DNA of 64,000 bases from Platycnemis pennipes (GCA_933228895.1 OW121857.1:75325672-75389671), one strand, 5' to 3'. Shown: positions 11,735 through 23,627, numbered from the stretch's first letter. Numbers and translations are program-made. The notes: generated by a model from the letters alone, not told the origin.

Positions 11735-12260
11735 GAAATCCCGAGGTATTGGCCTGCTCTAACCGAAAGGGGCCGAGGGGTCCAAGATTGAACGTCCCTT
11801 CGGGAGGACGGAGTACTGAAATTGAGGGTTCTTCACTCACAACTATAAAGGTATCTTCGTAATCAAAATTATTATTTGGGGAAGTAAATCAGCAACTAAG
11901 GTCCTTTGGGACACTACGAAAAGGTGGCTATGTGGAAATAGGTTATGGGAAAAGAGAACGAAAGAAAGTCCGGCGTTGGCATTTGCCTGCTCTCGTCAAG
12001 AACAACCAAGGGCTCAGTGATGAAGCAAGAATTCTTTCCAAGGGACGTTTCTAGTAAAAGTACCACCGGAATTTGAAAGCGATCTCTGAGGGTTTCTAAG
12101 GTAACGTTCCATCCGACAGATAGAGAACTACACTCCAAGTGCTTACAGTAATCAAGAAGAGACCGGTATGCCGATGAAAGATATCTGCCATTGACGTGAT
12201 TTGAAGCCGGACCCCAGAACGGAAGGCCAATAGTCAAGCCACCAAGCCAATTCAAATCTG
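11735..12260 (-). repeat. Diverged tRNA-type SINE copies
   Basis: Fragments of the SINE body typified at 52.4 kb recur: CCTGCTCTAACCGAAAGGGGCCGAGGGG, split here by changes, GGAGTACTGAA near 11811, and later CGTTCCATCCGACAG and GACCGGT. At least two diverged and partly rearranged copies appear to lie end to end. The minus-strand frame of 116 aa across them is a by-product. Confidence 0.45.
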
Positions 12261-12419
12261 ACATCGAAGAATGGAAACATATTCGTCAATCCTTTACAGA
12301 ATTTAAGCGCGGAACAGGTTGGAATTTGAGATTTGATAACGCTCCCACTCTCTCTTTCAGTATTTACCCGGGGTTTGCTGTTGAAAGCTGAGATCATTTA
12401 CACCATTAGGGATAGGTGA

Positions 12420-12720
12420 GTCGTAGGGTAGGGAAGGAAATTTTCACAACATGGATAATTGGTTTGCTTAGGAACGTTGTCTTTATGGAAATAGGATGAA
12501 AATAAATTGAAGGCCATCGTAATGTACGTGTGGAGAAGAATGAGATAGTTGGATCGGTAGGAGCACGGATAAGGAAAAAATAAGATAAGGAGGAAATATG
12601 GTTGTTCGGACAAACTAGGATACGGCAGTATCAAGTGGACGTAAGAAAGACTAATTAAGGGTAACCTAAGCCCACAATTACTGTATGCAACCATATTTAT
12701 TTTTATTATTTAAATCCTTT
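12420..12720 (+). mobile_element. Possible highly decayed RTE-like LINE fragment
   Basis: One stretch reads VYVWRRMR, then LDR after a stop, resembling the WVWRRM..I.WVD block of RTE-type LINEs. It ends near an AT-rich TTTATTTTTATTATTT tract that could be a 3' tail. Stops occur throughout. The identification is weak. Confidence 0.25.
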
Positions 12721-15600
12721 TTTCCGTTGTATTAATAATTGACCGACATTTTTAAGGTACTTTGAACAATTAGGTAATTATTAAAAAACTAACCAAACAA
12801 ATGATGCAAGTTGATCATCTATACAAGAGACATACAGCATAAAGAACTCAAACGAAATGAACAAGAGAATAAATAGACTTAGGGAGGATCTAGGATGGTT
12901 GAAAAAACCTAGTGAAAATGGAAAAAGGCATTAAACGAATGTAAAAATACGAGTAGGTGACCCGATGAAAAGTTGGTAAGTAACTATAAGATAAAAAACG
13001 TATTAGAATATCAGGACAAAAGTATTAAAATTAGTGACAAAAGAAGACGCAATACTTACATTTTTTCGAACACCAATTACTCATGTAAATGTAGATTTTA
13101 AAAACATTAGCTTGCGTGATATTTCTTTTTCCATGACTTAAAATTCTTACTGCTTCCAGTGCAATTCACGTAGGTCAAAAAAGCAGACCCTCATAATGCA
13201 AAGAATGATTTATTTTTATTTCCATCTTAACATCTTTTATGAATAGGTATTTCCGCTACAAAGACATTTTTGTTTCTTATAGTCTTATGGGAGAAAGGTG
13301 AAAAGGCTCTATGGAAGGTGAAACTGTTTATTAATGAACTTAATTATATAAAAGCCAGTAGAGTTATGAATTTCTCAATTTTCGATACCAATGAAGGCCA
13401 GAAAAATATTGGCCAGAAAAAAACTCTATGATCACTAGGAGTGATACAAGAGACCATCTTTTGCACACCATTTTCTGGCATACCTCTAAACTTCATTTAC
13501 TCCTCTTCACCCCAAAAAAAAATCCTACCCATCTCCAATTTTCCACGGAGACCCCTCCCTTATCAAACTGTCCCCACTCCTCCACATACACTCCACGCAG
13601 CTACTCCACCCCTCCCCCACAAAACTGGACACCAAACAGCGGCATCTTCCTGAGCGGGATTGATCTCCACTTCGCCCTGTGGACATCAGACCATGGAGGG
13701 AAAAAGGGAGGGAGGTTGAGACCTCGCCCGAAATCATAATTTGCCGACCGCAATCAGCCGTTAAAAGCAATTGAGCCTTCATTGTAGGGCCCTTTCGTTT
13801 TCGAGAAAGACGTTCGGGACTGCCGGGAAATTGGCGAGTCCGCCATTAACGACTAATCGAGCCTTTGGACGGGAAAACTAAATTAAAATGGGTGGCGGCA
13901 CTGCGATCGTGTCAGCGATAAAGCGATACGCGCGATTGGGTTCAGGGCCTGATATCGAATGGAAATAGACGTCGAATTTAACTTGTGGTGAAGCTCCCTC
14001 CGTCACTTAAAGGTATTCTCTCTGTAGTCAGATTGACCAGCGTCAAAATATATTTTATCATACGCAGCTTTAACTTCGCTGCATTTCTACTGTAATCAAT
14101 AAAATTATTACACAATTTAATTGTTTATTCTACTCTATGCTTTAACATCGAGTAACAAATATCATACACTTAAAAAAAAGGTTTATTTGCCGCTTTTGGG
14201 CCTATCAAAACAATGGTAAAGCAATGAATATTTTCTCCTTGCCAATATATCTGACAAAGGCGACATTCACAAAGCATCAGTCATTGCTTATGAATGATAA
14301 GTTGCCCATTTATCCGCCAAAATTTTCATTTGCATTTTAATTAAAGTGTCTCAGTGCTCGGATGTATGAGAGAGAGAGGGGTACTTTGAAAAGGCATTCA
14401 ATATTTTATATAGCAGAAATCGTTCAAAAAAACTCCCTTTTCCTGAGAAGATTATCCAACGCTATTTTCAGAGCATGTAAATTTAGAAAATATTTGAGAT
14501 ATTTTGAGGTATTGAAATAGATGACGCTGGCCCAAAACTCGTGAAAAACGTGAAAAAAATTGAGGAATCAAATGATTCAGACACGAAACACAAAGGATGA
14601 AATTTGAAATCGAACATGTGCACGAATTTGGGATCGAAAATGCCCACCCGATGAATATTTACATCGTAGTACCGACGGCAAATGCGAGGGACTGTTCAAA
14701 GAGGAACAGTGTTTACATCATACTCATACTGCGCCAGGCAGCATTTAATTCGTAGCATTCGGCGATAACTCTGCACGTTTTCCTTTCATGAGCGATGAAA
14801 AGGTGTGCACCGTTGATTGCAATCCAATATTGGAGGAGGGAAAATAAATTCCAAATGAAAATAACGACCAAGCGGATCGCGGTGGATTCGACAATGACAA
14901 TCAGCAGCCGAGCTTGCAAAAATATGTGGGTTTCTCCAGATGTGAGATGATTATTTTCAAGTAGGAAACACGGTCCAAATCATCACGCAACTTAATTTCA
15001 AAACTTAGTGACCGTTGAAGTCACTAAAAAAATAAGAATGGATATGATTTTCAACCGAAATATCACTTCACTTTTCCTATATAAGAATCTGGTTTCCTTC
15101 AAATTTCGTCGCATGTGACAATGGAGATTCCATTGTCATACGCTATCAACGAGTGAGTTCTTGATGGCAAAGAAGATTAAATAGCATCCTCAAGCCATTA
15201 TGAAACATTTTTTTTACGATTGATTGACTTCAAATGCAATTACCCGAAATTTTTTAGATAAAATGATGCAAAAAGTTATTCGTGGGAGTCGAACGACAGC
15301 GGAAAAACTTATTAGCCTCATGAAACACAGGTGTGTACTTGTGCAGTAGACATGGAAAAGAAATCGCCCAGGTATTAACTGAAGATAACTAAATAAACAA
15401 AGGCAAAGGTTAAAAAGGTCAATATAAACTCGGGAAAAAAATATATACGAGGTTAGGGAGTATTGTTATCCTGGAAGTCGAATGACAAGCGAAATAAGAA
15501 ATAAATAGCGATTAAAATAGCCCAGGCGAAGAGGGCATAATATGAACCAAGCTTGAAAATGAAGAGATAATTCACTGAAACTTACACCTGGATCATGCTT
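12721..15600. other. Non-coding DNA, with a G/C-richer patch at 13.5-13.9 kb
   Basis: Overlapping short frames at 13428-13782 on both strands have no recognisable domain and coincide with a pyrimidine-rich CCCCTCCCCC stretch. The remainder is AT-rich with nothing identified. Confidence 0.45.
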
Positions 15601-15940
15601 CGTTACGAAATTATTTAAATCGTAGTGCAACAGAAAAATGATGAAGATTGCATGGATCGACCGGGTAGCTAACGAAGACATTTTAAGAAGAAATGGAGAA
15701 AAGAGAATAGTACAGAAAAATAAAAAAGATAACGGAGCAAATTAACTGTAATATCTTGAGAATTGAGAGCCTGATGAAGGTCTTCGTCGAGGGAAAGGTG
15801 AATGGGACGAATGAACGGAAGGCATGGGATATAGAGAACCAGTTGTTGAGGGTGTAAGATGGAGGAATTATTTTAATATGAAGCAATAACAGTCTAGGGT
15901 GGAGATCGTCGTCAAATCAATTTTAGGATTTTTTCCTCAC
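15600..15940 (+). mobile_element. RTE-A LINE fragment, heavily decayed
   Basis: In broken frames it matches MMKIAWIDRVANEDILRRNGEKR, split by stops, and then LMKVFVEGKVNGTNERKAWDIENQ, followed by a decayed 3' end (TCAAATCAATTTTAGGATTTTTT). It contains many frameshifts. The (TGA)n tail is lost. Confidence 0.65.
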
Positions 15941-15999
15941 GTTGAATATTTAGGTAAGAGTAGATAGGAGCTTAGGGTGTAGTGATATGTTCGAAAAGA

Positions 16000-16420
16000 C
16001 ACCCGGAGTCCGTATTAGCATGCACATAACGAAGGGAGCTAAGCGGCCCACAGCTTAACGTTCAGTCTACCGGGCAAAGTACTGAACTGGAAGTGAGGTT
16101 CGCACAGTATTGAGGCAGTGATGGGGTACACCAAATAAAAATCTTTGTTGCATACAAGATTAGAACCCGAGTCCTTGGGATACAGCTAACATCGGCATCG
16201 ACGTCGGCATCAGCCTGCTGTTAACGATAGGTGCCTAGGGAGCCATAGTTTAATGTTCCATCCAACCGACGGAGTACTGGACTTGAACTGCTCTACACAA
16301 GGCACGTAGGTAATGATATTCTGAGGTAAAAGTAAGCCATTTCCGGGACTTGAACCCGAGTCCTCGAGACCGGAAAAAAACAACCTCAACACCAAACCAA
16401 TTCGGTGTTTGTCGAGGGGG
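16000..16420 (-). repeat. Two tRNA-type SINE copies in tandem
   Basis: Two successive segments each carry the SINE body motif (CAGCTTAACGTTCAGTCTACC near 16050, split; and TTTAATGTTCCATCCAACC near 16248). Each then has GTACTGAACT or GTACTGGACT and a region matching a reversed B box: AGAACCCGAGTCCTTGGG near 16163, and TTGAACCCGAGTCCTCGAG near 16352. Orientation follows the minus-strand GGTTC B box. Confidence 0.55.
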
Positions 16421-17816
16421 AAAAGTATTGTGAGCTAACTCAGGTTGTCCGACAGTTGACACGCGAAAGAGGAAGAGATATATATATATAATAGATATAG
16501 TTACGAGCAAATGCTTCACCAGCCGCTATAAATCTGGGTTTTGAAGAACTTACTTTAATGCAGATCGCTGTAGCCAATTTTTGACGACGGCATGACACGC
16601 CACAGATTCTGAGTTGTTTCAAATGACTGGCGATATGATCGATCATTCAAGAAGTTTTTGCGGCGTGGGAATGGGGGTGGGGATGTTTGTGAAAGATGAA
16701 CGGGGAGGAGTGGGGAGAATCCGAAGCGTAGCTGACGTCATCAATAAATCCATTGCTGTCGATAAGGCCATTGTGACCGCGGATCTCTCCTCCCTCTCAC
16801 TCGGGTGAGCTAACAATAAACGCACCGGGTGGAACAGTGAGAAGAGAAAGGAGAGACTGAAAGAGGGATAACTAAGACGAGAGCATTGAGGCCGTACATA
16901 CATGGTGAAATACACACTTCAAATAAAAAAAAAGGAGACGATAAAAACATCCCTTCTCTCAGATCCCTCATCATAATCTGGGGGCGACATCGCGCGGGAA
17001 ACGGCGAGGAAAAAAAGCTCGCAGACAATGCAGCAGCGAAAAAAGGAAGAGCGAAGGCGGCGAGGGAAGATGGCGGAACGAGGATCAAGTTGGAGATGGG
17101 GAGTTTTGCAGAATGCGAAGGTAATTGTGGGAAGAGATGGAGTGGGTGGTGGGGGAGGGAGGTCTTGCGGACAGGTCTGCGGATAAGAGAGAATGATTCA
17201 TGCGTCTGGCTTTCGCCCGGTGGAAAAATAAGTACCAAGGAGCATAGTTTCAGATTTCACGATCACCTTCCGCGAGGGGGAGGAAAAGAAGTGCAAAACG
17301 CGAACTCTTTTTAGTGAGTCGACCTGTCAACGGAAAAACTTTCGTCGGCGATTCGGGCCTTTGAAGATCCTCGTCGAGGAGCAATAAGAACCAACTCCAT
17401 TGACTGCTCCTCCGGATTCGTTTGCAGCGAATTATTCACGGTGCACTCGACCCAAGGTAATTGGGCAATATACCGAACAACTCGTCACAAAAAAACAGAT
17501 CTGCGAGCCTTAAAAAAATAAACTAATTTTTTTCTGGACATCGCAGCTCTATTAAGAGAGATGATTGATGATCTCGAAACTATTAGCTTTTCAGAAAGAA
17601 CTATCACTTTTCCATTGATGTCTCTAATACGGCGTGCAGGGCATTTGCAAAACGAATGCCAGGTTGTACGGAGATTAACTTTCGATGTGTCCTAGCGGTT
17701 CATGCATACGATAACCTTGATGCTGAGGAAACTATAAGAAAAGCAAGGAATGATGCCCTATTAATTTATTCTACCTAATAGTTACTAGGAGCTAGGTTTC
17801 AAGGTACTCAAACTTC
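16421..17816. other. Non-coding DNA, with a purine-biased patch at 16.6-17.3 kb
   Basis: Frames of 142 aa open on both strands over the same bases (16810-17314) with no domain, so I read them as compositional. There is a short (AT)n run near 16478-16491 and a G-rich GTGGGTGGTGGGGGAGGGAG stretch near 17140. A promoter role is possible but not shown. Confidence 0.4.
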
Positions 17817-18402
17817 TCGGTCTAAGTAATGAACTTGAACGTATGCAGCGAAGATCGGCAAGGTTTGTAAAGGGACGATACGATAATTATATTAGCGTAA
17901 CCAGTCTATTAAATGAATTGAAATGGGAATCATTGTCAGATCGCAGGTTGAAATTTAGACTTAATCTCTTAAACAAATTCCAAGGCAATATTTTCAGTGA
18001 TGATGTTAAAAATATTTTACGAACCCCGACTTACTATGGCTGACTGGACCATAATCATAATATTAGAGAAATTGATTGCCGAACCGACCGATTCAAAATG
18101 TCCTTTTTCCCTCGAAAAATTAGAGATACGAATAACGGTAAATATGTCCTATCGGAGAGTAGCAATGAATAGCATTGGTAGCTGCATGTTGGTATGAATA
18201 CTTAAAGCTAACCCTACTAACTGAATGTTTCTGCATGTTTGCTTTGCAATTTCTATCTTTTTTAAATAGTGTAGTTCTGACTACTATATTAATACTATTC
18301 CTTTTTTATGCATGATATGTAGTTCATGTTTGGTGAGAAATCACCCCCTGCCACACACCCTTGTGGTGGCTTGCAGGGTATTATGTAGATGTAGATGTAG
18401 AT
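17817..18402 (+). mobile_element. CR1/L2-like LINE, 3' portion
   Basis: It begins in the C-terminal ORF region (NELERMQRRSARFVKGRYDN, then SVTSLLNELKWESLSDRR) and runs through the 3' UTR to the hairpin CCCTGCCACACACC and a GTAGATGTAGATGTAG tail at 18385-18402. The frame breaks near 18043 (TATGGCTGACTGG, where the 25-kb copy reads TATGGTAGACTGG). It is a 5'-truncated, dead copy. Confidence 0.9.
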
Positions 18403-18728
18403 TATTTTCCAAATGCTAACTTTTGGATTTTACTGATGATATTAACTTTAGATGATGCACCAAAATACCCCGTTAAGAGGAATGAGCCATGAAAGGAATA
18501 CCATGAACAGTATCTAATGCAAAAGAGTAACAACATTAGATATTGTTGTATTTTTTTGATTTATGGTACAGAACTGCGGGTAAAATTAAAAACATAATTT
18601 GTCACTAGGACAGTAAGAGCAGACAAAAATGACGAACGCTAGCAATGGATATTAGGAGTGATGATTCAAATTTATGAATTTCAAATAAAGAGGAAATCCT
18701 CAGGCTTCACTTGGTGGAACCGCATAGT

Positions 18729-18895
18729 AAATAAAATGATCACTTGGTAAGATTCCACGATTTTATTTTTCCCCACCTAGGTTTCGATTGGTTTGACAAT
18801 CATTATCAAGACCTTGATAATGATTGTCAAACCAATCGAAACCTAGGTCGGGAAAAATAACATTTGTGGAATCTTACCAAGTGATCATTTTATTT
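18729..18895. repeat. Near-perfect 167-bp fold-back (palindromic) element
   Basis: Arms at 18729-18810 and 18813-18895 are inverse complements with only a few mismatches and are separated by two bases (AC). The right arm contains CTTGATAATGATTGTCAAAC, then CAATCGAAACCTAGGTCGGG, then AAAAATAA. This TTGATAATGA...GAAAC..GTCG core recurs elsewhere in the window. No ORF is present. It would form a very stable hairpin in RNA or single-stranded DNA. Confidence 0.9.
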
Positions 18896-20040
18896 ATAAA
18901 TTTCAGTTGAACCCTTTGAAACTATAGGGAATAAAAAAAAACACATCCCCGACAATTTTCAAGATGCAAGATTATATCACAGTATAAGGGAAAAAATAAA
19001 TCCTTTGCCCATTTAAGATTGACATAATATTGGTATTCGAACCTTCTTTAAGATTGTCAGACCTAAGCGTTACTGAGGTCGGTATCAATTGTTATTAACT
19101 CGTTTATCAATTTGCATACATTTATGGCAGTTAAAACCATTGTATGACTTAATATGTGGCTGAATAATGATATTTAAGTTTTAAAATCAGTCATTATCAG
19201 AGTATACTGAATTAATTCAGAATGGATCATTTCATTACTTAAATGAATAATTTGGTTAGTTAACGTGATGCGATGAACCGAGTCGATAACTAAGAATGAC
19301 ATCGACCATTGAGAGCGATGAGTAGGTGCGATCTATCAATGCCGAAGAGTTGATGCGGCCCATCAACAAAAGTGACTAATGACCCGATGAGAATTATCTG
19401 TTCTCTGTAACTCTGCAGTTTACGGCATATAATTTTTGAACTGAATTTTAATATTATTTATAAACTGAAAATTAATAATTATCTATTTCAACCTTAGTAG
19501 GTGAAATCTCCTATTAGGTGAAAACTCTTAGTAGGTACCTCACGCCTTCTTTAAATGGGTGCAGGATATGTTCAGTTTACTGTTGATGTAAAATGAATTT
19601 TTTATCGCTACCTTTCGCAAATAGGCCTTGTTCTTGTTTATTAACTGTGATTTACAATTCGATTTTTACTTAGTCAGCACACCAAACTGCCAAAGGAGAT
19701 AATTTTTACTGATCATATATCGCTATCTATTATCTATACTGATCGATAATCATTGATCACCGCAAAAAACTATTCGATGATCAATGACATCGAAATCAAA
19801 TCATTTCGATAAACTTTTTTCACCGAAAATCGATGGATAAATCGCTTTTCGCACGGGAAAATATGAACTCAAGAGATCGCATAATATCGCGTTTCGATAC
19901 ATCACGCGATAGTAGAACTGGTAGAAGTAGTTCTTCGTGGGAGGCCGGTGACAGCTAAAACTATTTCGCAAGGTTAAGGGTAGTATTTGCAGAGGAGGTG
20001 TTAGAAGATCAGACTGTGCAGGAGAATTATAAAAGTGTAG
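18896..20040. other. AT-rich non-coding DNA with a cluster of CGAT/ATCG words
   Basis: No gene was recognised. From about 19721 to 19920, roughly a dozen CGAT or ATCG tetramers occur, including GATCGATAATC and AAATCGATGG. The cluster could represent binding sites for a TATCGATA-type factor, but it may be chance. Confidence 0.35.
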
Positions 20041-20285
20041 GGAAAGAGAGTATGAGTAAGAGTTGACAGAAAACGGAAGTTGGCATTAACCTGCTCCTTT
20101 TCAGAGCAATGAGGAGTCCACGGATTAACGTCCCATCCAACGGACTGAGCGCTGAACTTTAAGAGTTCTCCATTGGGGCCGTTGTCACACTAAAAAAATC
20201 TCGGCAAGCGTCTGGAGACGAACTCGGACCCTCGGAGAAGTAAGTCAGTACTCTAACCATCACCTTGAATACAATGTACTAAGTT
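20040..20285 (-). repeat. tRNA-type SINE, diverged
   Basis: It shares with the 52.4-kb copy the blocks TTGGCATTAACCTGCTC, GGATTAACGTCCCATCCAAC and GAGCGCTGAACTT. The weak reversed B box lies near 20220-20235, and the A-box-like TCAGTACTCTAACCATCACC near 20250. Confidence 0.6.
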
Positions 20286-21224
20286 ACATTCGAATCACAT
20301 ATTACAGTGGATATATCGCGCTATCGCTCAGCCCAAGCAACTTGGATACTGAGCAACCAATGTGCAGAGAAGCTCCAGACTGATGTGCCGACCTTCAATC
20401 ACGACTGATGTAAGGGGAGGGGCGGGAGCAAGGAGGTTAGAATATACTAGATGAGACATTGGAATGCTAGCGTATTGGCGACAATGAAGCCAGTGTAGGG
20501 GTGCTTGAGAACGATTAGGCTTCGCCTCCGTACAAAGAATTACGCTCTATACAACCTCTGATGGAAACTGCATCTGTTGATATATAAATGACAACGAAAT
20601 CCCACCGAAACGTTATCACATCGTCAGTTAATCTTCTTAAGGCTATAAAAGGGAGGTAATAATGCATTCGATCCCAGTGATAGTCAATTTTATCACCTAA
20701 AACTGGCTCGAAGTAAACGTATTTAAACTACATATTTGGCCAATGTTCAAGAGTTTGCAAACTTTCCTCTGCTTCTTTAATGAATTTTGAAATACCATTC
20801 CAGTATTCTCACCATAGCAGAAATTCCACAAGATAACAAAAATCATTCGCCTTGACCGGGACTTTATTTTGACTTTTTTCTCTGTGGAATTTCTGCAATT
20901 TTGCAATTTCAGCGAGTAACACCGTTAAGGTTTTCGCGGCAAGTCCGAGAGCTTTGAATTTATCTCATTACTTTTTTTGCTACTTTGTTTTCCCACAGCT
21001 AGATTTACTTACATTCTCACTACTTAGTTTTACTGCGTGCAAAAACCACTTCACCCGTAGGAGTAGGTATCGAGAGTAGCAAAGGGATAGGTAGATGAAA
21101 TATTGTAGAGTAGTCTGTAGCGCATGATGCACGTATTTACAACCAACCACTTTATTACTCTATGGATACAATCGATCACGCTCCATGTGACCATATTATA
21201 TAGCAAGTCTCCATGTAGTACCCT
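20286..21224. other. Non-coding DNA
   Basis: No coding or repeat structure was recognised. Confidence 0.45.
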
Positions 21225-21325
21225 AGTAAATTTTTACATGCCAATAGTGCATGTTTGGTGATGTTCACCCCCTGCCACACACCCTCGCGGTGGCTTGAAG
21301 AGTATCGCGTAGATGTAGATGGGTA
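21225..21325 (+). mobile_element. CR1/L2-like LINE, 3' hairpin only
   Basis: GTGCATGTTTGGTGATG, then CACCCCCTGCCACACACCC, then CGCGGTGGCTTGAAGAG and a CGTAGATGTAGATGG tail match the 3' terminus of the other copies. Everything upstream has been lost or has decayed. Confidence 0.8.
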
Positions 21326-21468
21326 GAATTCTCCTATGTCCGTACCTACCAAGATGGCCGCTGGTATCTCAAATCAGCTGGTTGAAGGGTATCGCGTAGA
21401 TGTAGATGGGTAGAATGCTCCTATGTCTGTACCTACCAAGATGGCCGCTGGTATCTCAAATCAGCTGC
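21295..21468. repeat. 87-bp tandem duplication overlapping the LINE tail
   Basis: The unit at 21295-21381 is repeated at 21382-21468 with about three differences. Each unit has the LINE tail (TATCGCGTAGATGTAGATGG), then the block CCAAGATGGCCGCTGGTATC and AAATCAGCTG. The break falls inside the LINE terminus, so the duplication happened after that LINE inserted. Confidence 0.9.
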
Positions 21469-22309
21469 GATAACTCCTCCAGAACATTATAACCTCCCTG
21501 GGGAGGAGGGGAATGTCGTGACTGGGAGCCATGAGCGCTTGGGTTCGAATCCCATTCCGAAGATCAATGTGACCCAACGGGAAGCGGAATGAACGACATT
21601 TGCACATTAAGAACAGGTGCGCATGGAGGCCGCCCACACACCTTTAAGACGAGAGAGGAGCCGCATGAAAAGGGAACTGATTTAAGACTGCGACAATTAC
21701 AGCAATTCAGAATTAACACGGTAACTATACTTCTCCCCACACGACTTCTCGTGACCGAAGGCTATGTGGATGAGGACGGGGATAACTGTAACCAGTTCCA
21801 CAAGATAGAATGAGAGAGAGAGAAAGAAAGGGGGAGATATAGCTAGACGGCGAGTCGAAGGAGTTTTACATGTGGTTTTGCTCATGGACCCCCTTCTCTC
21901 TCATACGCCTTGGTCGACAACCACAAGAGGTATATCCCCGACTCTTGCATGCAAGAGAGTAGGGATTCGATCCCAAGGTCAGCCTGGTCGGGAGCTCTTG
22001 CGGGACAGACGGAGGATGAGACGCCGATGGGTGTGAAAAGAGTGCGGTTTGAAGTGGGGAGGGAGAAAGGGAGAGAGATAGGAACGTGGGAAGAAGAGGT
22101 GAGAGGGCCTTTTGTGCTATTGGTGGTAGAGAGTCGACAAAAAAGCTGGAAGTGAATGCATGTACACTGAATGTACTGGAGCCAACCAGACCAACCACTA
22201 GGTACAACACATACATTACGTTAAAAAGTATATATGTTTATACCAAGGATAGGATAAGGAAAGTGGATAGGTAAAAAATAAATACCAATCCTTTACTCTA
22301 TACTCTACC
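21469..22309. other. Non-coding DNA with decayed tRNA-like motifs
   Basis: GGGTTCGAATCCC near 21540 and GGGATTCGATCCC near 21961 look like T-arm or B-box remnants, but no A box or cloverleaf could be placed. Short frames overlap on both strands without domains. Confidence 0.35.
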
Positions 22310-22796
22310 CTTGGTATGAACAAGAAAGAAATAGTAAGAAGAATACCTCAGGCCAAGAGGGCATTCTACCAAAAGAAGAACCTTCTTACATCTGGAAATA
22401 CAAGCGTAAATAATAATAAGAAATACAAACTGGAAATACAAGGAAACAATTCATCAGGACATCTGGAGCACGTTTCTTTACGGCAGTGAGGCTTGGACGA
22501 TGACGGAAGCAGAGAAGAAACGGGTGGAAGCGTTCAAAATGAGGTGCTACGGAAGAATTATGAAGATAAAATGGATAGACCGAGAGTAAAATGAAGAAGT
22601 ATTAAGTAGAGTGGAAGAAACAATAAGCCTTCTGAAAACTCTAAGAAGAAGGCGAGATAACTTAATGGGCCATATTTTAAGACATGATGGCCTGATGAAG
22701 ACGATAGTCGGACAGGTGGATGGGAAGAATGGCAAAGGAAAGCCTCGAGCGAGATATATGGAACAAGTGATGAAGGGTGTGAAAGAGAAGAAATAC
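22310..22796 (+). mobile_element. RTE-A LINE, 5' part (interrupted by a CR1/L2-like LINE)
   Basis: The translation in pieces matches RAFYQKKNLLTSGNTSV, then IRTSGARFFTAVRLG-type decay, EAEKKRVEAFKMRCYGRIMK, LLKTLRRRRDNLMGHILRHD, and GLMKTIVGQVDGKNGKGKPR and ARYMEQVMKGVKEKK. It breaks off at 22796, where a minus-strand LINE has inserted, and resumes at 23255. Confidence 0.85.
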
Positions 22797-23254
22797 ATCT
22801 ACATAATACCCTGCAAGCGACCACAAAGGTGTTTGGCAGGGGGTGAATTCTCACCAAACATGAACTACATATCATGCATTTATAAGGATTTGTCTAAACT
22901 GCACTATTTAAAGAGATATAATAGCAAACTAAGCATGTAAAAACGTGCTGTTAGTTTGGTTACATTCAAGTCCTTATACCAACATGCAACTACCGATTCC
23001 ATGGATTGATTCACTCGTATTGGACATATTTACCGCTATTCATATCCCTAATTGTACGAGGAATAAAGGACATTTGGAATCTGCCAGTTCGGCAATCAAT
23101 TTCCCTAATATTGTAATTATGGTCCAGTCTACCATAATAATTTGGGGTTCGCAAAATACTTTGAACGTCATCACTGAAAATATTGTCTTGGAATTTATTT
23201 AAGAGATTAAGTCTAAATTTCAACCTGCTGAAATTAAGTCTAAATTTCAGGTCA
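22797..23254 (-). mobile_element. CR1/L2-like LINE nested in the RTE-A copy
   Basis: The 3' tail begins at 22797 (ATCTACATAATACCCTGC, the reverse complement of the terminal hairpin and tail). The ORF remnant at 23011-23223 reads MKFRLNLLNKFQDNIFSDDV and RTPNYYGRLDHNYNIREIDC. It is flanked by AAATAC at 22791-22796 and 23255-23260, a 6-bp target duplication. The 5' junction has a local duplication of AAATTAAGTCTAAATTTCA (compare 23203-23220 with 23230-23251). Confidence 0.92.
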
Positions 23255-23352
23255 AAATACGAAAATATGAAGAGATTAGCCGACAGAAGAACTCAGTGAA
23301 GAGCTGCGTCAAACCAATCTGAGGATTGATGACTAATGATGATGATGACCCT
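23255..23352 (+). mobile_element. RTE-A LINE, 3' remainder after the nested LINE
   Basis: It continues the interrupted copy with NMKRLADRRTQ-like codons, then TCAAACCAATCTGAGGATTG and a GATGATGATGA tail. Together with 22310-22796 it makes one original insertion. Confidence 0.88.
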
Positions 23353-23627
23353 TGGTATACTTTTATTCACCTCAGTGCGTGTTTTCATAACTGGACACTC
23401 ACAAGTCCCCGTAGAACTATAACAGCGGTGACCCTGTAGCCTCGGAAGACGGACGGTCACCGCCGAAGCAGTTCTGCCAAAACATGTGGGTGTCATTTTT
23501 GTCGTGTCTATGGTTTTATTTATTCTCTCTATTAATGTATTTTTCTCGTGCGTCGAATACATACTGGCTCCAATGAGCGTCTTTTGTCTAAATGATATGT
23601 GTACATATATTTTTATCCCCATGTCCG
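23353..23627. other. Unassigned 275-bp segment between oppositely oriented RTE-A tails
   Basis: It contains CTCGGAAGACGGACGG, then CACCGCCGAAGCAGTTCTG near 23440-23475. This is a stem-loop with a CCGAAGCAG element like those near the tails of several retroelements. No protein homology is evident. Confidence 0.35.
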
